Part shown: in pieces, positions 60,538 to 64,000 of the stretch | Layout of the letters: every line of letters starts with the position of its first letter | Numbering within the stretch: the stretch's first letter is position 1 | Source: Rubripirellula amarantea | GTDB lineage: Bacteria; Planctomycetota; Planctomycetia; Pirellulales; Pirellulaceae | Direction: 5' to 3' | NCBI RefSeq assembly: GCF_007859865.1 | Contig: NZ_SJPI01000002.1 | Location: 248,001 to 312,000, forward strand | Length of the DNA stretch: 64,000 bases | Made by a program: the position numbers and the translations under genes | Notes under the pieces: model-generated | What the model saw: the letters and a program-made list of their open reading frames with translations, nothing else | Told to the model about the DNA's origin: nothing | Database searches by the model: none

Positions 60538-61824
60538 TCAGCTATCGACGCAGGTCTCTAAAAAGCGAGCGAGGCGATGGAAGTCGCATCCCGGTTCGAT
60601 GAAGCGTACTTTGGTGACCAGCGTCTTTGGGTCAACCAGTTCTTCGAACGGAACATAGTGCAGATTGAATTGGCCAGACACCGAAACCATCACGCCGTTA
60701 AGTTTTTCTTCGACTAGGGCGCGATAGGCTCCCACTCCCAACGAAGCACCTAACATCACGTCGTACGCTTGTGGCGGTGCACAACGGGCTTCGTAACCCA
60801 TCTGCAAACCGTTGACCTTGCGGGTCTTGCCGGTACGTTCGGTATATCGAGCGGCAACCAACTGCGACATCATTGCTGACAGGTTCACCAGCGAGATATT
60901 GATGTGGCCGTGGTCGTCACGAGTGATTCCCTCGAGGTACTTCGAAGGTAAGAATTCCGCCAAACCTTCCGCGATCACGATCGTGCCGTATTGTCGGCCT
61001 TCTTGTTCGCGGGCAAGCATCATGTCGACCATGCGATCGATCACTCGATCCATCGCCATCACCTTGCGAGTCTTTCCGTTGACGACTTCCTCTTCGGCAA
61101 GACCGCCCTGGATATCCTCGACGCTCAGCACCATCGATGCTTCACCCGCGATCGCACATCCATAGGCGAGCCATCCGGCACTACGACCCATCGCTTCGCA
61201 AAGGAAGTAAGCCCGGCCGGCGGCGGCGTCATAGTTGAGGTTGCGAATCTCTTCGGCAAGGGTTTCAACGGCGGTAAAGAAACCAAAAGTGAAATCAATG
61301 CCTGAATAGTCGTTGTCGATGGTCTTGGGCAAGTGAATGACCGGGAATTTGCGAGCACCCGGCGGCAAGTTGTCCTGGAACATCTTGATCTTGTTGGCGG
61401 TCTTAAGCGTGTCATCGCCACCGATCGAGATTAAAGCGTCGATTTCGAGTGAACAAAGACCCTCGTACACGCGGCGCAGTGGCGCAACCAGTTCGGGGTC
61501 CTTCAAGTGCTCAGGGGAACTGACGTGCTTGCCCGGGTTGGTGCGAGCGGTGCCGATCATGATTCCGCGACTTGTGCGGGCGTTGGTCAGCGTATCGTGA
61601 GTGAAGCGGATGTAATCTTCGCCTTCGGTCAACGGCCCCGCCGCGGTGTACTCAGCCAAACGACTGTACCCGTGCTTGATGCCGAAAACCTGGGCACCCT
61701 CTTCGAGAAACGAAAATGCTGCGGTCGAGATAACGGCGTTTGCACCAGGAGCCGGTCCACCGGCGAAAAGGATGGCAACGCGTTTGATATCGAGAGATTG
61801 AGATATTGGCATCGTCGAGGTCAC
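60538..61824 (-). CDS. pfp: Pyrophosphate-dependent 6-phosphofructokinase
   Basis: 428 aa, starting GTG 61824 or ATG 61812. The phosphofructokinase fold is shown by LFAGGPAPGANAVI, IGGDDTL (GGDD at 135-138), LPKTIDND (PKTIDND at 166-172), EAMGRSAGWLAYG and MGYEARCAPPQAYD. Asp in GGDD (Gly in ATP enzymes, GGDG) and Lys in PKTIDND (Gly in ATP enzymes, PGTIDND) are the known marks of the PPi-using type, which works reversibly in glycolysis and gluconeogenesis. Phosphoryl-donor choice is thus inferred from these two residues. No other glycolytic gene is adjacent. Confidence 0.92.
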   Translation of the reverse strand: MTSTMPISQSLDIKRVAILFAGGPAPGANAVISTAAFSFLEEGAQVFGIKHGYSRLAEYTAAGPLTEGEDYIRFTHDTLTNARTSRGIMIGTARTNPGKHVSSPEHLKDPELVAPLRRVYEGLCSLEIDALISIGGDDTLKTANKIKMFQDNLPPGARKFPVIHLPKTIDNDYSGIDFTFGFFTAVETLAEEIRNLNYDAAAGRAYFLCEAMGRSAGWLAYGCAIAGEASMVLSVEDIQGGLAEEEVVNGKTRKVMAMDRVIDRMVDMMLAREQEGRQYGTIVIAEGLAEFLPSKYLEGITRDDHGHINISLVNLSAMMSQLVAARYTERTGKTRKVNGLQMGYEARCAPPQAYDVMLGASLGVGAYRALVEEKLNGVMVSVSGQFNLHYVPFEELVDPKTLVTKVRFIEPGCDFHRLARFLETCVDS

Positions 61825-62023
61825 AGCTAGAGGATTGAGACAAGAAACTCACCACCGAGGGGTGGATTTTAGCCGCGAGAGCGCAAACGGGGCAGCACCC
61901 GTAGATCAGAATTTGTTTCTGCACTCGGTCGATGCGGGAAAAAGTCGCTCGAAAAGTTGGTTCAATCGCTGTGAAAGCAATTTCGCCCATCCGGATTTGA
62001 TCCGGCGAAAACGGCACTCGTTT

Positions 62024-63445
62024 CTATATCAACAGATCTTTCACTACGGTTCCATGAACGTCCGTCAGTCGGAAATCACGTCCTTGGAATCGGTACGTTA
62101 ATTTTTCGTGATCGAATCCAAGTTGATGCAGCAGGGTCGCGTTGAGATCGTGAACGTGAACCGGATTTTCAGTGACGTTGAATCCAAGTTCGTCCGTTGC
62201 GCCGTGAATGTAGCCGGGTTTAATGCCACCGCCAGCGAGCCATACGCTGAAGCAACGGTTGTGATGATCTCGCCCGTCGTCGCCACCCTGGACCATGGGC
62301 GTGCGACCAAATTCGCCAGCCCAAATGACCAGTGTTTCATCCAGCATTCCTAGCCGTTTCAAGTCGCGAACCAGTGCCGCGGCCGGTTGATCGGTTTCCT
62401 CGCAATTATTCTTCAACGCTTTGGTCAAGTTGTTGTGTTGATCCCAGGCTTCGTGGAACAACTGCACAAATCGCACATCGCGTTCAAGCAACCGACGCGC
62501 GAGCAGGCAGTTTCTGGCAAAGTTCGAAACACTCGCGTCCTTGATTCCGTAAGCGTCCAGCACATGCTGAGGTTCCTGGGATAGATCCATCAATTCCGGC
62601 GCGCTGGATTGCAATTGATACGCCGATTCGTAACTTTGAATTCGAGCCGCAGTCTCTGGATCGGCGATTTCGTTGAGCGTGAGCTGGTTGAGTTCGTTCA
62701 GGGTATCTAGGGAATCTCGCTGAGCTTGGCGATCATAGCCGGGCGGATTGGACAAGTAGAGAACGGGGTCACCGGTGCCGCGAAACGGAACACCACCGTA
62801 GACCGTCGGCAAAAAACCGCATCCATAGTTCGAAGCTCCGCCGCTGGTGCCCTTCGCGCTGGTCAGCACAACGTAGCCGGGCAAATTCTCGCTTTCGCTT
62901 CCCAGCCCGTACAACGACCATGATCCAAAGCTTGGTCGCCCAAATTGTTGCGACCCGGTATTCATTAGAATCTGAGCCGGTGCGTGATTTACCGCGTCGG
63001 TAGTCATGCTGCGTATCAAGCAGATGTCGTCGGCAATTTTGGCCGTGTGAGGCAGCAGTTCACTAATGTCCATTCCACATTGGCCATGTTTGCTGAACTT
63101 GTATTTCCCACCCAGCAGTGCCGAATTGGGATCGATGAACGCAGCGCGGTAATCCTTTAGCAAATCTTTGGGCGGCAGTTGCCCATCGCGTTTGGTCAGT
63201 TCCGGTTTGGGATCGAACATCTCCAATTGGCTCGGTGCACCCGCTTGGAACAAGTAGACGACACGCTTTGCTTTGGGAGCGAAGTGCGGCAATTTGGGAG
63301 CAAGCGCACGAGTGATTTCTTCCGCCGAAGCGTCACGCGAGATCATGGACGCCAGCGCCATCCCGGCCATCCCGAGCCCGCAGTCACGAAAGAACCAGCG
63401 ACGACGAAGAAGCTTAGATTGCTCGATTTGAATTTCGTTGTTCAT
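62024..63445 (-). CDS. DUF1501 protein with Tat-like signal
   Basis: 473 aa from ATG 63445. The N-terminus has [20 protein letters not shown], an Arg-rich Tat-like signal. Hallmarks are [90 protein letters not shown] and [20 protein letters not shown]. This is the alkaline-phosphatase-like DUF1501 class that pairs with DUF1553 in planctomycetes. It starts 14 bases after the DUF1553 stop, so the two form an operon. The reaction is unknown; carbohydrate or sulfated polysaccharide breakdown is a suggestion from such pairs elsewhere. Confidence 0.9.
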   Translation of the reverse strand: MNNEIQIEQSKLLRRRWFFRDCGLGMAGMALASMISRDASAEEITRALAPKLPHFAPKAKRVVYLFQAGAPSQLEMFDPKPELTKRDGQLPPKDLLKDYRAAFIDPNSALLGGKYKFSKHGQCGMDISELLPHTAKIADDICLIRSMTTDAVNHAPAQILMNTGSQQFGRPSFGSWSLYGLGSESENLPGYVVLTSAKGTSGGASNYGCGFLPTVYGGVPFRGTGDPVLYLSNPPGYDRQAQRDSLDTLNELNQLTLNEIADPETAARIQSYESAYQLQSSAPELMDLSQEPQHVLDAYGIKDASVSNFARNCLLARRLLERDVRFVQLFHEAWDQHNNLTKALKNNCEETDQPAAALVRDLKRLGMLDETLVIWAGEFGRTPMVQGGDDGRDHHNRCFSVWLAGGGIKPGYIHGATDELGFNVTENPVHVHDLNATLLHQLGFDHEKLTYRFQGRDFRLTDVHGTVVKDLLI

Positions 63446-63459
63446 GGATTTGTTTTTGG

Positions 63460-64000
63460 CTAACTTTTCGTCAATGTTTCGTCGAGATTCAAAAGCACTC
63501 GTGTGACCATCGCCCAAGCGGCCACGTCTCGCGGTATGACGCCGTCGGGCAATTCCGGTCGCTCATCTGGGTTGGTGAAACCCACTTTGTCGATGGACAA
63601 CCAACCATCGGCTAGTCGCTTTGAATTGTGATCAAGCATTTCGATAAGCGTTGCCACTTCGGCCGGCTTTGCGTGACGTCCCGTTACCAAGCGATAGGCA
63701 TAATCGATTCGCGATTCGTCCGTTTCACCACCCTCTCGCAGCACCCGCAACGCCATCGCTTGAGCGGCTTCGACGAAGACAGGCTCGTTCAGAGATACCA
63801 ATGCCGCTAGCGGTGTGTTGGAACGAACTCGACGAGCGCAAGCGGCATCCGAATTGGGCGCATCAAACGTTGTCAGCACCGGATCGGGCATCGATCGTTT
63901 GCGGAACACGTACAAGGATCGTCGATATCGCAGGGGCGGTGTGGCGGGGTCCCAATAGTCGGGTTTGAAAAAGTTGTATTCCAACAAGCTCGGGGGCACT
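63460..64000 (-). CDS. DUF1553 protein, C-terminal part (gene continues past window)
   Basis: The last 180 residues of a planctomycete DUF1553 protein: [60 protein letters not shown] and [20 protein letters not shown]. These are diagnostic of the C-terminal half, usually preceded by a cytochrome-c-like PSCyt1 domain and DUF1549. The N-terminus lies beyond base 64000 on the minus strand. The DUF1501 gene follows 14 bases after its stop. Confidence 0.9.
   Translation of the reverse strand, partial: VPPSLLEYNFFKPDYWDPATPPLRYRRSLYVFRKRSMPDPVLTTFDAPNSDAACARRVRSNTPLAALVSLNEPVFVEAAQAMALRVLREGGETDESRIDYAYRLVTGRHAKPAEVATLIEMLDHNSKRLADGWLSIDKVGFTNPDERPELPDGVIPRDVAAWAMVTRVLLNLDETLTKS

Overview
The window reads as chromosomal DNA of a planctomycete, most like Rhodopirellula and its relatives in the Pirellulaceae. 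This is inferred from gene content. Two DUF1501 proteins are present, one paired with DUF1800 and one with DUF1553. Large exported proteins carry an N-terminal LExxExRRL-type motif (LERLEDRRLLA, FESLEIRRLM). There are Calx-beta, PA14, FG-GAP and dockerin-like modules, three beta-barrel outer-membrane proteins resembling the planctomycete BBP7 type, a pyrophosphate-type phosphofructokinase, and many GTG/TTG starts with few strong Shine-Dalgarno sites. No phage, insertion sequence, CRISPR array or rRNA operon was seen.

Layout. 1-8.6 kb: end of citrate synthase, moaA, an EF-hand protein, a dockerin/Calx-beta/PKD surface protein with a damaged metzincin motif, an LRR protein, two tandem metallophosphoesterases and tsaB. 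8.7-16 kb: an outer-membrane protein, a tRNA-Leu with the uncommon AAG anticodon, proA, an exported helical protein of unknown role, pncC and a LuxR-type regulator whose receiver has lost its phosphoacceptor. 16-20.3 kb: a long non-coding stretch with two palindromes, then one 1148-aa protein joining a fatty acyl-AMP ligase, an acyl carrier domain and an alpha-oxoamine synthase, which suggests sphingoid-base-like or aminoketone lipid synthesis in one chain. 20.6-35.7 kb: a cell-surface region with a barrel protein, a 5'-truncated FG-GAP protein, a DUF1800-DUF1501 pair, two decayed genes (GH16-like and PQQ-propeller-like) and a 1764-aa surface xylanase (GH10) that shares its C-terminal 480 residues with the truncated FG-GAP protein.

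35.9-64 kb is mostly housekeeping: tadA with an acidic extension, a VanZ-like protein, dnaE, the rpsO-pnp pair, cysC, an FlgI-like/HEAT lipoprotein, a catalytic plus non-catalytic M16 pair downstream of miaB, a DUF1569 protein, a lipoprotein/barrel pair, a parvulin-type PPIase with a lipoprotein, an FHA-GAF-PP2C phosphatase, acylphosphatase, PPi-PFK and a DUF1553-DUF1501 pair cut by the window end.

A recurring feature is short direct-repeat arrays (units of about 10-21 bp, 2-10 copies) in the spaces between genes. The units are mostly unrelated to one another, and at least two arrays include the stop codon of the neighbouring gene. Functional links visible across genes: the tRNA-Leu(AAG) would need A34-to-inosine editing by TadA, and tsaB and miaB also modify the tRNA anticodon loop.
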